Shown in pieces: positions 10,301 through 19,314 of a stretch of DNA of 64,000 bases. Every line of letters starts with the position of its first letter. The stretch's first letter is position 1. A model generated the notes under the pieces. It was not told where the DNA came from. It did not search any database and worked only from the letters and a program-made list of their open reading frames with translations. The DNA is from Amycolatopsis japonica (GTDB lineage: Bacteria > Actinomycetota > Actinomycetes > Mycobacteriales > Pseudonocardiaceae), in contig NZ_CP008953.1 of assembly GCF_000732925.1 (NCBI RefSeq), positions 2,480,001-2,544,000 on the forward strand, read 5' to 3'. The translations under genes were made by a program, and so were the position numbers.

Positions 10301-11262
10301 AAGCAGCCGACGACCCGTTCGGCGTCCGGGTGGCGCCGTCCGGACTCGGGCACCCCCACCGGAACGTCGGTCGTCCCGGCCAGCCTGGCGAGCAAGGTCT
10401 GCCAGCACGCCAGGAACACCATGAACGGGGTGGCGCCGGTGGTGCGGGCGATCTCCCGCAGCCGCGCGGTGAGGGCGGCAGGCACCTTGACGACGACTTC
10501 GGCGCCCTCGTCACCGGCCACGGCCGGCCGGGGCCGGTCGGTCGGCAGCGCCAGCACCGGGGGCAGTCCGGCGAGCCGCTCGTGCCACCAGTCCAGATCG
10601 GCCTCGGCGGTGTCCGGCCTGGAATCATTCCATGCCACCAGATCCGCGTACTGGAGCGCCGGTGGTGGCGGTACGTCGCGGAGGCCGAGGCGGGCCGCGT
10701 AACAGGCGGCGAGGTCGTCGAGCACGACCGCGGCCGACGGGGCGTCCATCGCGATGTGGTGGAACGTCAACGCCAGCACACGCCGGTCGGCGGCGACGCG
10801 GAACAGCACCGCCCGCATCGGCGGCAGGTCGCCGAGCGCGAACGGACGGACGGCCTCGGCGGCCACGGCGGCGTCCAGTTCCTCCGCCGTCACGTCCACA
10901 GTGGACACCGGAACGCCGGGTCCCGGGCACCGCATCGGCTCGCCGTCGATCTCCCGGTACACGCCGCGGAGCACGTCGTGGCGGTCGGCGACGTCACGGA
11001 CCGCGGCGAGGAGCGCGGTCTCGTCGGCCGGTCCGGTCAGGTCGAGCACGAGCGGCAGGTTGTAGGTGTGGCCGCCGGGTTCGAAGCGGGCCAGGAACCA
11101 CAACCTGGCCTGCGCGGACGACAGCGGCGCCGGTGATCCGTCGCGAGGGAGGCGGGGGATGGAGGGCTCCGCGGCGGGGCCGCCGCTCAGTGCGGCGGCG
11201 GCGCGGCCCGCGAGCAGTTCGCGCATCCGTCGCTGCGCGGGGGTGATCAGTGAGTCGGTCAT
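4351..11262 (-). CDS. NRPS2: C-A-PCP-C-PCP-TE with fused MFS exporter
   Basis: The product is 2303 aa, and its ATG overlaps the NRPS1 stop (ATGA), so translation is coupled. Domains by approximate residue: C3 40-480 (HHIAMDA), A4 490-985 (TSGSTGAPKG, unusual YGHTE in place of YGPTE), PCP4 with Ser1021 in GGHSF, C4 1075-1510 (HHIATDN), PCP5 with Ser1557 and no A domain in this module, and TE 1612-1850 with elbow GHCVG (Cys1690) plus downstream Asp and His (ASDPAT, AGHYF). Residues from about 1880 form a complete 12-TM MFS transporter of the EntS/MFS_3 type, with loop motif GGALADRVDRRR. No stop separates TE from MFS. By eye the A4 pocket reads about D-F-T-K-I-A-H-M-I; Lys at the fourth position recalls Asp-type codes. 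It probably finishes, releases and exports the peptide begun on NRPS1. The product is unknown. Confidence 0.93.
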   Translation of the reverse strand: MTDSLITPAQRRMRELLAGRAAAALSGGPAAEPSIPRLPRDGSPAPLSSAQARLWFLARFEPGGHTYNLPLVLDLTGPADETALLAAVRDVADRHDVLRGVYREIDGEPMRCPGPGVPVSTVDVTAEELDAAVAAEAVRPFALGDLPPMRAVLFRVAADRRVLALTFHHIAMDAPSAAVVLDDLAACYAARLGLRDVPPPPALQYADLVAWNDSRPDTAEADLDWWHERLAGLPPVLALPTDRPRPAVAGDEGAEVVVKVPAALTARLREIARTTGATPFMVFLACWQTLLARLAGTTDVPVGVPESGRRHPDAERVVGCFVDTLVLRTDLAGATTGRDLLATARDTVLDAFAHTGVAFERIVERVAPRRGLDASPIFQVMLNVLDEPSRTPELPGLTTRVTEPPVRGVKFDLSLALSRSGDGYSGGLAYRTDLFDRGTAERIARWFVTLVDGITADLDRPVAEVPVEVVTSPVLAGPAQDRTELRPVHTLIEDTADRCPDAVAVVGGAGSLTYRQLDERANRLAHRLRELGVRADEPVGMLLEQGTDVAVAVLGIMKSGGAYLPMDTTYPPSRVAAILATAKARILLAEPGLDITVPDVTVLTVDDAVAAQPSSRPGVPVAGHDLIHVIFTSGSTGAPKGVAVEHRNVAHYLSGMLPRLGDVAGASFAVVSTPAADFGLTCVYGALTTGGTVHLVERDTAMDPESFARYLAEHPVDVLKCVPSHLELLARHGDLAAVLPNRLLILAGEACPWSLVERVETARPGLRVQSHYGHTESTMISMTCDVATVPPHERTGYVPLGIPLPGVAGHLVDARGAVVPGGMTGELVIGGPQITRGYLGDDTQTAARFVPDPLGTGVRCFRSGDLLRIRADGTVQFLGRADDQVKVRGHRVELGEVTAALRDVDGVAEAVVLPVGDGLDRRLAAWLVGPGLDVATVRRTLRERLPDYMVPASLTVLDRLPLNANGKIDRAALPDAAERVPATRRPVATPAERLVARIWSDVLGIDGISADDDFFAVGGHSFAAVRVAGRLGEALHRDVAVRTMFEHPVLADLAAVLAADPDGVSGGAPIPVRPDPEAPAPLSSAQARLWFLELLGPGSAYHADLVLRLRGPLDSAAMALAVRDVAARHTVLRTVIEERDGTPVAVPVPADRVPMSVVDIAADRVDAACRTELARPFALDREPPLRASLFRIADDEHVLALTVHHIATDNWSRGVIGTDLADAYAARLAGSAPDAALPVQYADYAAWLAARARDEDLDWWCDRLSGLPPLLTLPTDRPRPAVAGWSGGHVRFALPAALTARVRRVAAETGVTPFMVLLACWQELLGRRAGTEDVAVGVPESGRHHPDVESTVGCFVNTLVLRTDLGGDPTVRELLGRSRETVLGAFAHAETPLERIIERLRPERSVAATPIFQVLLNVLDQPATPPAIPGVEVTAVRDAGEQVKFDLSLVLVNDGDTYLGGLAYRADLFDAATAEEIVADFQALLTGLMSDVDNRVAAAGPARAGSRPVTVPSPEPVTGSRSLETPAEHRVAQAWAQVLDVSEIHADDDFFALGGHSFTAVRAVRLIDERLRVIDLFLHPTVRELAAHLDAGRDTDDGRLLHRLSPARTGTPDVTLVCVPYGGGSAAVFQPLATELAVAAPEIDLLAVELPGHDVARPDEAFRTVDEVVDLLADEIGRTVTGPVAVYGHCVGSAVATALAARLEADGRTVAGVVVAGSFPAARLPGKLSAWLQRRFPRERWVADRLYRDTLRATGGLLDDMDEAASAAMLHALRHDAGQAQSWFGRALDPDAGPQPRLVAPVLCVAGASDPATELYQERYREWGVFADRVELAVLPKAGHYFLRHQAAEVAALLRDRLSRWAAGDLPPEIDDVPVAAAATRRGLRAFYTVAGGQAVSMIGNELSAFALGVWAYQLSGRVIDLALVVLLARVPSMLLTPVGGALADRVDRRRIMLCCDLTSGAAMAVLAVLFALGRLDLVTVCAIVGVMSVASAFHRPAYLAAIAQLVPKPYLPQANALADMGAGLGTVLGPVLGGVLMGLSGLTGVVVVDVATFAIGVTTLVLVRFPDRMSFTRVEPFTRAVTGGWKFVLRRKPLLVMIGYFAVVNYFTAVMWVGLTPLVLSIGSTGELGVVSAVGGIGAAVGALVVITWGGTARRATGMIAFVVGSGIGVALMGAWPSVFVIAIGLFVRLACMSIGNAHWLSIIQTKVGQHLQGRVLAINVMLATAMQPLGFLTAGPLADLLGGFATLMVVSGAVLVVWGVLGLRYRPLHDIEELLPDAAPPAEIDADLDRVQALADRDLVR

Positions 11263-14200
11263 GCCGTGCTTCCCGCCTGGACATCGATGGCGCCGTCGTC
11301 CGCCAGTACGGTCATCGCGATCCGTTCCAGTTCGACCGCGAACTCCCGCAGCACGGGCCGGTCGAACAGACAGCGCACCGGGACGGGGAACCCGAGCGCC
11401 TCGCCGAGACGGCCGACGACCTTGGTCGCGGCGAGGGAATGTCCGCCGAGGCCGAAGAAGTCGTCCAGCGCGCCGACCTGCTCTTGGCCGAGCACCTCGG
11501 CCCAGATCATCGCGACAAGTTCTTCGACCGCCGATTCCGGCCGGCTGTCGGGCCGCGTCTGCGCGACGGGGGCGGGTAGCGCGGTGCGGTCCACCTTCCC
11601 GGTCGCGGTGACGGGGAACGCGTCGAGCGGCACCCAGCGGTGAGGCACCGCGTAGTCGGGTAGCCGTCCGCGCAGCACGGCCGCCGCCACATCCGTGTCC
11701 ACAGTGGACGGAGTGAGATAGCCGACGAGATGGGGTTCGCCCTCCCCGGAGCGCACCACGACCACCGCGTCGGTCACTCCGGCGACCGCGCGCAGCACAT
11801 GCTCCACCTCGCCGAGTTCGACCCGGTTGCCGCGGATCTTCACCTGGTGGTCGGCGCGGCCGTGGAACTCCAGCGCGCCGTCGGCACGCCAGCGGACCAG
11901 GTCGCCGGTGCGGTAGGAACGGACCCCGTGCAACGGGTCGGTACCGAAGGCGGCCGCGGTCCGCTCCGGACGGTCGCGGTAGCCCGGTGTCACGCCGGCA
12001 CCGCCGATGGACAACTCGCCGACGGCGCCGGGAAGCGCGGTCCGGCCGAACGGGTCGACCACTGTGAGCAGGGTGCCGTCGAGGGGGCCGCCGATCGGTA
12101 TCGGCCGGTCGGCCGCCAGGTCGGCGGTGGTCACCAGGTGCGTGGTCGCGGTGATGGTGGTCTCCGTGGGGCCGTAACAGTTGCGCAGGCTCGCGACCCG
12201 GGCGGTGACCTGCCGCGCCAGCGCGACGTCGAGGGCCTCGCCGCCGGAGAACACGTGCAGTCCCGGCAGCTCGGGAAGTCCGGCGGCGACGAGCATCCGC
12301 AAGGTGGTCGGTGTCGGGTTGAAGCGGGTCGCGCCGGTCGAGACGAGCCGCCGGACCAGCGCGTGCCCGTCGACGGCACAGTCCCGGTCGGCGATCGCGC
12401 AGTGCGCGCCCGCGGTCAAGGTCGTCCAGATCTCGCCGGTGGCGGTGTCGAACACGAGCGGCGCGACCGCGAGCCAGGTGTCGGACGGCCGGACGCCGGT
12501 GACTTCGCGGAAGGCGTGGACCAGCGCGGCGAGATTCCGATGCGTGACCGTGACGCCCTTCGGCCTGCCCGTCGAACCGGAGGTGTAGAGGACGTAGGCG
12601 AGGTCGTCCAGGCCCGGTTCCCGCAGCGCGCGGTCGTCCGTGACGGGATTGTCCAGGTCCACGACGGTCAGGTGCGGCAGGGCGGCGCGGGCCACGTCCA
12701 GCGCGGGACCGCGGGCGGCGACGACCCGGATCCCGGCATCGGCGGCGAGTGCCGCGATCCGGTCCGCGGGATGGCCGGGGTCCAGCGGAAGGTACGCGCC
12801 ACCGGCCCGCCATACCGCGAGCAGCCCGGCGGGCAGGTATTCGTCGCGGGGCAGGCATACGCCGACCACGTCGCCGGTGGCGACACCCGCGGCGAGCAGA
12901 CCGCGGGCGCCCCGTGCCGACCACGTGGCCAGGTCCGCATAGGACAGCCGGCCGGTAGGCGATGAGGTCGCCACCGCGCCGGACTGTCGCGCGAGCACGT
13001 CGGCGATCACGGTCCGGGTGGCGGGCAACGGTTTCCCGGTTCCCCAGGAGAACAACGCGGCACGTTCCGCGGCGTTCAGGATGTCCAGTGTGGACAGTTG
13101 GGCGTCCGGGTCGTCGGTGAGGCGGTCGAGGAGGGTGCCGTACCAGCGGGCCCAGCGTTCGATCGTGTCCCGGTCGAACAGGTCGGTGCGGAACACGAGC
13201 CTGCCCGTGTAGCCGTCGCCGGTTTCGGCGAGGTCGAGGTTCAGGTCGTACAGCGCGGTGGCGACCGGTTGCGGCAGCACCGTCACCGCCAGGTCGCCGA
13301 GCGTCGCGGCCGCCTGGTCGTCGAGGACGTTCATCATCACCTGGCACACCGGGGTGCTCGCCGGATCCCGCTCCGGCGCGAGCCGCCGCACGACCTCGTC
13401 GAACGGCACGTCGGCGTGTGCGAACGCGTCGAGCACCGCGTCGCGTGTCCTGGCCACGAGGTCGCGGCCCGACACGTCGGTCCCCAGATCGGCACGGACG
13501 GCCACGGTGTCGACGAAGAAGCCGACCATCCCGGCCAGTTCGGCGGTGCGGCGGCCGCTGTGCGGCACGGCGACGGCGAGGTCCCGTACCCCGGCCAGCC
13601 GGGCGAGCAGCAGTTGCCAGGCCGCGAGCAGGACCGTGAACGGGGTGGTCCCGGTCGCGCTCGCCAGTGCCCGGACCCGCTCCGTGACGTTCGCGGGCAG
13701 CCGGACCGGGACCTCGCCGGCCGTCCAGTCCGCGATGGCGGGGCGGGGCCGGTCGGCGGGCACTCGCAACGCGGGCAGATCAGCGAGCCGCCGCTCCCAC
13801 CAGTCGAGCCCCGCCGCCCGGTCCTGTTCGCGTTCCCGTACGGCGTGGTCGGCGTACTGGACCGAGAGTGGCGGATCATCGGGTTCCGTGCGGTACCACG
13901 CGTCCATTTCGGACAGCAGGAGCCGTTGGGACGTCGCGTCGGTGGCGATGTGGTGGCAGGTGAGGGCGAGCACGTGATGGTCCGGGCTGAGCCGGAACAG
14001 GACCACGCGCAGTGGTGGAGCGGCGTCCAGGGCGAACGGCCGCCGGATCTCCGCTCTCACCGCCGCGGCCAGATCTGGTTCACGGACGTCCACAGTGGAC
14101 ATCGGGACGGCGTCGGCCGGTCCGAGGAGTGCGACCGGCTCCCCGTCGATCTCGGTGAACCGGCTGCGCAGCACGTGATGGCGCGTCGTGACTGCGCGGA

Positions 14201-17200
14201 CGGCGCGGTACAGCCGGGGCTCGTCGAGTGCGCCCAGGATCCGTAACACGGTGGGAGAGTTGTACGCGGCGCTGTCCGGGTCGAGCTTCGCCGCGAACCA
14301 CAGCATGCGCTGCGCCGGTGACAGTGGCGCGGGGGCGTACGGGTCCGCGCGGGCGACGAGCGGTCGGTCGGCGGGGGTGGCTTCCCCGTCGATCCGCGCG
14401 GTGAAGTCGGCGAGCACGGGGTGGTCGAACAACGTGCGGACGGTGATCCGGCGTCTCAGCCGGGTGTGCAGGAGGCCGACCACCCGGGTCGCCGCCAGCG
14501 AGCGGCCGCCGAGGGCGAAGAAGTCGCTGTCCGGGCCGATCTCCACGTCGAGTTCGAGGCATTCCCGCCACACCTGCGCGACCACCGCCTCGGCTTCCGA
14601 CAGCGGTGCGACCGCGGCAGGGCGGGCGACGGGCGTCGGCGGAAGGGCGCGTCGGTCGAGCTTTCCGTTGGGCAGCAAGGGGAGCGCGTCCAAGGCGCAC
14701 CACGAACTCGGCACCATATAGGCGGGCAGTAACCGTCGTAGTCGTCGCTCGACGGCCGCCGTGTCGACGGTAGGGGGAGTGAGGTAGCCGATCACGTGCG
14801 CGTCCACGCCGTCCTCGGCGACCGCCACCGCCGCGTCGTCCACATCGGACAGTCCACGCAGGACGGATTCGATCTCGCCCGGCTCGAACCGGTTGCCGCG
14901 CACCTTCACCTGGTCGTCGGCGCGGCCGACGAATTCCAGTGTCGCCTCGGGGCGCCACCGGACCAGATCACCGGTGCGGTAGCAGCGTTCGCCCGGCCGC
15001 ATCGGGTCGGCGACGAACGCGGGCCCGGTCAATTCGGGCTGTGCCCGGTAGCCGGTCGCCACACCGGTGCCGCCGATCCACAGCTCGCCGATCGCGCCGG
15101 GCGGCGCGAGCCTGCCCGCCTCGTCCACCACGTACAGCCGCGCGCCTGGCGTCGGCGAACCGATCGGGACCCGGTCCCGGTCGTGCCCGGTGACCCGGTG
15201 CGCGGTCGCCGCGACCGTGGTCTCCGTCGGGCCGTAGCCGTTCCACAGCTCGCCGACCAGCGGCCGGACCCGCGCGGCGAGATCGGGGTCGAGCACCTCG
15301 CCGCCGAGCAGCAGCCGCAGCGTGGGGTCACCCGCCCAGCCCGCGGCGAGCAGCATCCGCAGGCTCGTGGGGGTCAGGTCGACGACGGTGACCCCGCTTT
15401 CGGCGATCCGCCGCGCGAGCCGGTGACCGTCGATGGCGGTGTCGCGGTCGGCGACGACGCAGCGCGCGCCGGTGGCGAGCGGCCACCACAGTTCCTCGGC
15501 CGACACGTCGAAGGCGAGCGGCGCGACCGCGAGCATCGCGTCGTCCCGCGTCATACCGGGGCAGAGCCCGCGGGAACGGACGAACGCGTACAGGTTCGCG
15601 TGGCTGATCTCGACCCCCTTGGGCCGCCCGGTCGACCCGGAGGTGTACAGCACGTAGGCGAGGGAGTCGCCATCCGGCAGCACCGGCTCGAAGGGCACCC
15701 CGTCGGTCCGGTCGGCATCGACCACGCGCAAGCCCGGCGCGGCGTCGGCGACTTCCGACGCCACCGGCTGGGCGCCGCCGCGCGTGAGCAGGATGCGCAG
15801 GCCGGCCTCGTCCGCGAGCTGGGCCAGCCTGGCGACGGGTTGTCCGGTGTCGAGCGGCAGATATCCCGCACCCGTCCGCCACACGGCGAGCAGCGCGGCG
15901 GGAAGGAACTCGTCGCGCGGCAGGCATACCCCGACCGTGTCCCCGGCCGTCACCCCGGACGCGGCGAGCACGCGCGCGATCCGGTCGGCGTGGCCCACAA
16001 GTTCCGCGTACGTCAGCTGCCCGCCCTCAGCGGACAGCGCGACCGCGTCGGGTGTCCGCGACGCGGTGCGCCACACCGCCTCCGGCACGCCGGCCGCGTC
16101 GTCGTCGGGCAGCGCGGGGCCGGTGCCCCAGCTCGTCAGCACGGCGAGTTCCCCGTCGGCCGCCAGTTCCAGTGTGGACAGCGCGGTGTCCGGTGTGGAC
16201 ACAGCGGTGTGCAGTAGGTGCAGCAGGGAACGGGAGAACCAGCGGGCGCGGTCGGGGGCGAGCCACGACGGGTCGTGCTCGACGATCAGCTCGGTGCCGC
16301 CGACATGGGTGTTCACGAACACCGTCAGCGGGTTGTGGCTGCCGCCGGTCGGCAGCTCGCCGAGCAGGTCCAGCCGCGTGTCCGGCCCGTACGCCGACAG
16401 CGGCAGGCCGTCGGGCTGCACCGCGATCGACACGGGGGTGAGCGGTACCCCGGTCGGCCGGTCGCCGCCCCACAGCCCGGCGAGTTCACCGCTGGGCAGG
16501 CCCCGATGGTCGATAGCGCGCGCCGCCGTGGTCATGGCCGCGCGCAGGAGGTCGCGGAACGACGTGTCCGCGTCGAGCCGCAACCGCACCGGCAGGACGT
16601 CGACGAGCGGCCCGACGGTGTGCTCGAGCTCGGGCCGGTCCCGGTGCGCGGCCGCCATCCCCAGCAGCACGTCCTGGCCCCGCACCAGTTCGCCGACCAG
16701 CAGTCCCAGCGCCGACAGGTACACCGCGAACGGCGTCACCCCGGTCGATTCGGCCAGCGCACGCACCGCTGACCCCAGCGATCCCGGTAGCGGAGTGCTG
16801 ATCCGTTCCCCTCCGAAGCGCTGACGGCCGTGCGCGGCGCGGTCGAACAGGGCGTCCGGCGGGGTCGCGCCCGCCAGCTCTTCCGACCAGTACGCCGTCA
16901 GCCGGCCTCGCTCTTCGGGTATCGCCGCGAGCGCGCGTTCCCGCGACGCCACCGCGCCCACCTGCGCGAAGGAAGCCGCGGGTGCGCCGGTCAGCTCGGC
17001 CATGAGCACGCCGATGGACGCGCCGTCGGTGGCGATGTGGTCGGACACGACGATCAGGTCGGCCACGTCGTCGTCGAGGCGGAGCAGCGTGATCCGCAGG
17101 AGCGGCGTGTCACGGGAGAGGTCGAACGCGTGCCGGGCGGCGGAGGCGGCGAGTTCCCCGGCTTGACGGTCCGCGTCGGGCAGCCCGCGCAGGTCGTGTA

Positions 17201-19307
17201 CGTCCACCGGAACCCGCACCGGCGGGCCCACCACCATGACCGGTTCGCCGTCGTGGTCGCCGATCGTGCCGCGCAGCACCTCGTGCCGGGCCACGACCTG
17301 GTCCGCGGCGGCCCGCAGTGCGGGCACCGACACCCGGCCGCGCAGCCGCAGCCGCCACGCGACGGTCGTCGCGGTGCCGGTCGAACCGAGCTGGGCGAGC
17401 GTCCACAGATCCCGTTGCGTGCCGGTCAAGGGAAAGGTCCCCGGGTTTTCCTCCAGTGCCAAGGAAGGCGCGGCGGCCGGAGCGTCCGCGAGCCGCCGCG
17501 CGACCGCGGCCACCGTGCCGTCGGAGAGGAACTCCGTCAGTGTCACCACCCGGCCGGTGCTCTCCCGCAGTCGCGCGACCGCGCGCGCCGCGGCCAGGGA
17601 ATGCCCGCCAGACTCGGAGAACCGGTCGTGCACACCGATCCCCGGCAGCCCGAACGCGGCAGCGACCTCCTCGGCGACCAGCCGCTCCGCCTCGGTGCCC
17701 GGGGCGGTGTACTCGGTGTCCTCGCGGTCGAAGACCCACGCCGCCAGCGCGGTCCGGTCCGCCTTCCCGGTCGTGCCGAGCGGGATCGCGTCGAGGACGG
17801 CGATCCGTGACGGCACCAGGTGCGCGGGCAGCCGCGAGCGCAGCCACCGCAACAGTTCCTGCTCGGTCACCGCGGCCCCGGCCGGTTCGGCGAACCCGAC
17901 GAGCCTGCGTTCCCCGTGCTCGTCGGCGGGCGCGAGCACCACCGCGTTGCCGACGGCCGGGTGGGTGAGGAGCGCCGCCTGGACCTGTCCCGGTTCGATC
18001 CGGAAGCCCCGCACCTTCACCTGGTCGTCGGCGCGGCCGACGAAGTGGTGCACGCCGTCGCGGCATCGGACCAGGTCGCCGGTGCGGTAGTGCCGGACGC
18101 CGCGGGAGTCGACCACGAACTTCTCGGCGGTCAGCTCCGGCTGCCCCAGGTACCCGCGGGTGACGAGTGTCCCGCTGACCCACAGCTCGCCGACCTCGTC
18201 GTCACCGAGCGCGCGACCGTCGGCATCCCGCACCGAGAACGCGGCGCCGGGAAGCGGGGTCCCGATCGGCGGGTCGGCCGATTCGTCCCGGCCGACTTCG
18301 TGGCACGAACAGTTCACCGTCGCCTCGGTCGGGCCGTAACAGTTCACGATCCGCCGCACGCCCTCGTTGGCGTAGAGGCGGTCGACGAGCGACCGGTGCA
18401 GGGCCTCACCCGCGATCGCTACGGTCCGCACCGAACGCGGGAGCGGGGTCCGCGCCAGCACCGCCAGGACGGACGGCACGCCCTGCACGAACGTCACCTC
18501 GTCCCGCGCGGCCAGCCCGGGCAGCGCGAGCAGGTTCTCGGCGAGCACCAGGCTCCCGCCGGTCACCAGGGGCGGGAAGACTTCGGCGACGGACGCGTCG
18601 AAGCAGACCGACGCGGCGCCGAGCACGCCTCGCAGCTCGTCGTCGCCGTAGGTCGCGGCCGCCCACGCCAGCAACGCGAGCACGTTGCGGTGCTCGACCT
18701 GGACACCTTTCGGCCTGCCGGTGGAGCCGGACGTGTAGATCACGTACGCGAGGTCCGTGCCGGAACCCGGGACAGCGGGGGCGGCCGTGGGCGCGGAGGC
18801 GACGTCCCCGACGGCCAGCACCGGCACGTCGGCGTCCGCGAGCGCGACCGGATCCGGTTCGTCCGCCACCACCAGCGACAGCCCGGAGTCCGCGACGACC
18901 GACGCGCCGTGCGCAGGAGGAGCGGCCGGGTCCAACGGGACATAGGCGCACCCCGCCTTCAGCACCCCCAGCAGGGTGGGGACCAGCCACCGGCCGCGGC
19001 GCAGGCAGACGCCGACGAGGTCACCGCGGGCCACCCCGCGACGGAGCAGCGCGTACGCGACCGTGTTCGCGGCCTCGTCCAGCCGCGCGTAGCTCAGCCG
19101 CTCGTCGCCCGCGACGAGCGCGCAGCGGTGGGGTGTCCTTTTCGCCTGCGCCTCGAACGCCTCGTGTACCCGCTCGAATCCGCCCAGATCTGCCCGCAAC
19201 CGCTGAATCCCCTCGTGACCCGGCCGGAGTTCGCCGACCTCGGCAGATTGAACTTCCGGGACGCCGCCCGGACCAGGAAACCCGACCGGAAACTGTGCGG
19301 ACGGCAA
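11259..19307 (-). CDS. NRPS1: A-PCP-C-A-PCP-C-A-PCP
   Basis: The product is up to 2682 aa. A TTG at 19307, 7 nt after the upstream regulator stop, is the longest start; a TTG at 19199 preceded by GAGGGG is an alternative. Domains by approximate residue: A1 45-535, PCP1 (Ser570 in GGHSL), C1 620-1045, A2 1060-1565, PCP2 (Ser1603 in GGRSL), C2 1640-2070, A3 2085-2580, PCP3 (Ser2624 in GGHSL). There is no C domain before A1, so this is the initiation protein. C1 has SDHIATDG (first His of HHxxxDG is Asp); C2 has HHIATDA. There are no epimerase or methyltransferase domains. Pockets by eye: A1 D-A-A-Q-A-A-C-V-N, A2 D-V-E-D-L-G-G-V-A (acidic, so a basic substrate is plausible), A3 D-T-G-P-F-G-C-I-T. 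Two rare TTA codons are present at 14730-14732 and 14244-14246. Confidence 0.93.
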   Translation of the reverse strand: MPSAQFPVGFPGPGGVPEVQSAEVGELRPGHEGIQRLRADLGGFERVHEAFEAQAKRTPHRCALVAGDERLSYARLDEAANTVAYALLRRGVARGDLVGVCLRRGRWLVPTLLGVLKAGCAYVPLDPAAPPAHGASVVADSGLSLVVADEPDPVALADADVPVLAVGDVASAPTAAPAVPGSGTDLAYVIYTSGSTGRPKGVQVEHRNVLALLAWAAATYGDDELRGVLGAASVCFDASVAEVFPPLVTGGSLVLAENLLALPGLAARDEVTFVQGVPSVLAVLARTPLPRSVRTVAIAGEALHRSLVDRLYANEGVRRIVNCYGPTEATVNCSCHEVGRDESADPPIGTPLPGAAFSVRDADGRALGDDEVGELWVSGTLVTRGYLGQPELTAEKFVVDSRGVRHYRTGDLVRCRDGVHHFVGRADDQVKVRGFRIEPGQVQAALLTHPAVGNAVVLAPADEHGERRLVGFAEPAGAAVTEQELLRWLRSRLPAHLVPSRIAVLDAIPLGTTGKADRTALAAWVFDREDTEYTAPGTEAERLVAEEVAAAFGLPGIGVHDRFSESGGHSLAAARAVARLRESTGRVVTLTEFLSDGTVAAVARRLADAPAAAPSLALEENPGTFPLTGTQRDLWTLAQLGSTGTATTVAWRLRLRGRVSVPALRAAADQVVARHEVLRGTIGDHDGEPVMVVGPPVRVPVDVHDLRGLPDADRQAGELAASAARHAFDLSRDTPLLRITLLRLDDDVADLIVVSDHIATDGASIGVLMAELTGAPAASFAQVGAVASRERALAAIPEERGRLTAYWSEELAGATPPDALFDRAAHGRQRFGGERISTPLPGSLGSAVRALAESTGVTPFAVYLSALGLLVGELVRGQDVLLGMAAAHRDRPELEHTVGPLVDVLPVRLRLDADTSFRDLLRAAMTTAARAIDHRGLPSGELAGLWGGDRPTGVPLTPVSIAVQPDGLPLSAYGPDTRLDLLGELPTGGSHNPLTVFVNTHVGGTELIVEHDPSWLAPDRARWFSRSLLHLLHTAVSTPDTALSTLELAADGELAVLTSWGTGPALPDDDAAGVPEAVWRTASRTPDAVALSAEGGQLTYAELVGHADRIARVLAASGVTAGDTVGVCLPRDEFLPAALLAVWRTGAGYLPLDTGQPVARLAQLADEAGLRILLTRGGAQPVASEVADAAPGLRVVDADRTDGVPFEPVLPDGDSLAYVLYTSGSTGRPKGVEISHANLYAFVRSRGLCPGMTRDDAMLAVAPLAFDVSAEELWWPLATGARCVVADRDTAIDGHRLARRIAESGVTVVDLTPTSLRMLLAAGWAGDPTLRLLLGGEVLDPDLAARVRPLVGELWNGYGPTETTVAATAHRVTGHDRDRVPIGSPTPGARLYVVDEAGRLAPPGAIGELWIGGTGVATGYRAQPELTGPAFVADPMRPGERCYRTGDLVRWRPEATLEFVGRADDQVKVRGNRFEPGEIESVLRGLSDVDDAAVAVAEDGVDAHVIGYLTPPTVDTAAVERRLRRLLPAYMVPSSWCALDALPLLPNGKLDRRALPPTPVARPAAVAPLSEAEAVVAQVWRECLELDVEIGPDSDFFALGGRSLAATRVVGLLHTRLRRRITVRTLFDHPVLADFTARIDGEATPADRPLVARADPYAPAPLSPAQRMLWFAAKLDPDSAAYNSPTVLRILGALDEPRLYRAVRAVTTRHHVLRSRFTEIDGEPVALLGPADAVPMSTVDVREPDLAAAVRAEIRRPFALDAAPPLRVVLFRLSPDHHVLALTCHHIATDATSQRLLLSEMDAWYRTEPDDPPLSVQYADHAVREREQDRAAGLDWWERRLADLPALRVPADRPRPAIADWTAGEVPVRLPANVTERVRALASATGTTPFTVLLAAWQLLLARLAGVRDLAVAVPHSGRRTAELAGMVGFFVDTVAVRADLGTDVSGRDLVARTRDAVLDAFAHADVPFDEVVRRLAPERDPASTPVCQVMMNVLDDQAAATLGDLAVTVLPQPVATALYDLNLDLAETGDGYTGRLVFRTDLFDRDTIERWARWYGTLLDRLTDDPDAQLSTLDILNAAERAALFSWGTGKPLPATRTVIADVLARQSGAVATSSPTGRLSYADLATWSARGARGLLAAGVATGDVVGVCLPRDEYLPAGLLAVWRAGGAYLPLDPGHPADRIAALAADAGIRVVAARGPALDVARAALPHLTVVDLDNPVTDDRALREPGLDDLAYVLYTSGSTGRPKGVTVTHRNLAALVHAFREVTGVRPSDTWLAVAPLVFDTATGEIWTTLTAGAHCAIADRDCAVDGHALVRRLVSTGATRFNPTPTTLRMLVAAGLPELPGLHVFSGGEALDVALARQVTARVASLRNCYGPTETTITATTHLVTTADLAADRPIPIGGPLDGTLLTVVDPFGRTALPGAVGELSIGGAGVTPGYRDRPERTAAAFGTDPLHGVRSYRTGDLVRWRADGALEFHGRADHQVKIRGNRVELGEVEHVLRAVAGVTDAVVVVRSGEGEPHLVGYLTPSTVDTDVAAAVLRGRLPDYAVPHRWVPLDAFPVTATGKVDRTALPAPVAQTRPDSRPESAVEELVAMIWAEVLGQEQVGALDDFFGLGGHSLAATKVVGRLGEALGFPVPVRCLFDRPVLREFAVELERIAMTVLADDGAIDVQAGSTA

Positions 19308-19314
19308 CTTCCGG

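Noticed and set aside
11263-13347. Longer NRPS2 start inside NRPS1
   Set aside because: This part of the frame reads as low-complexity Arg-rich sequence; the ATG overlapping the NRPS1 stop begins a proper N-terminus and C domain.
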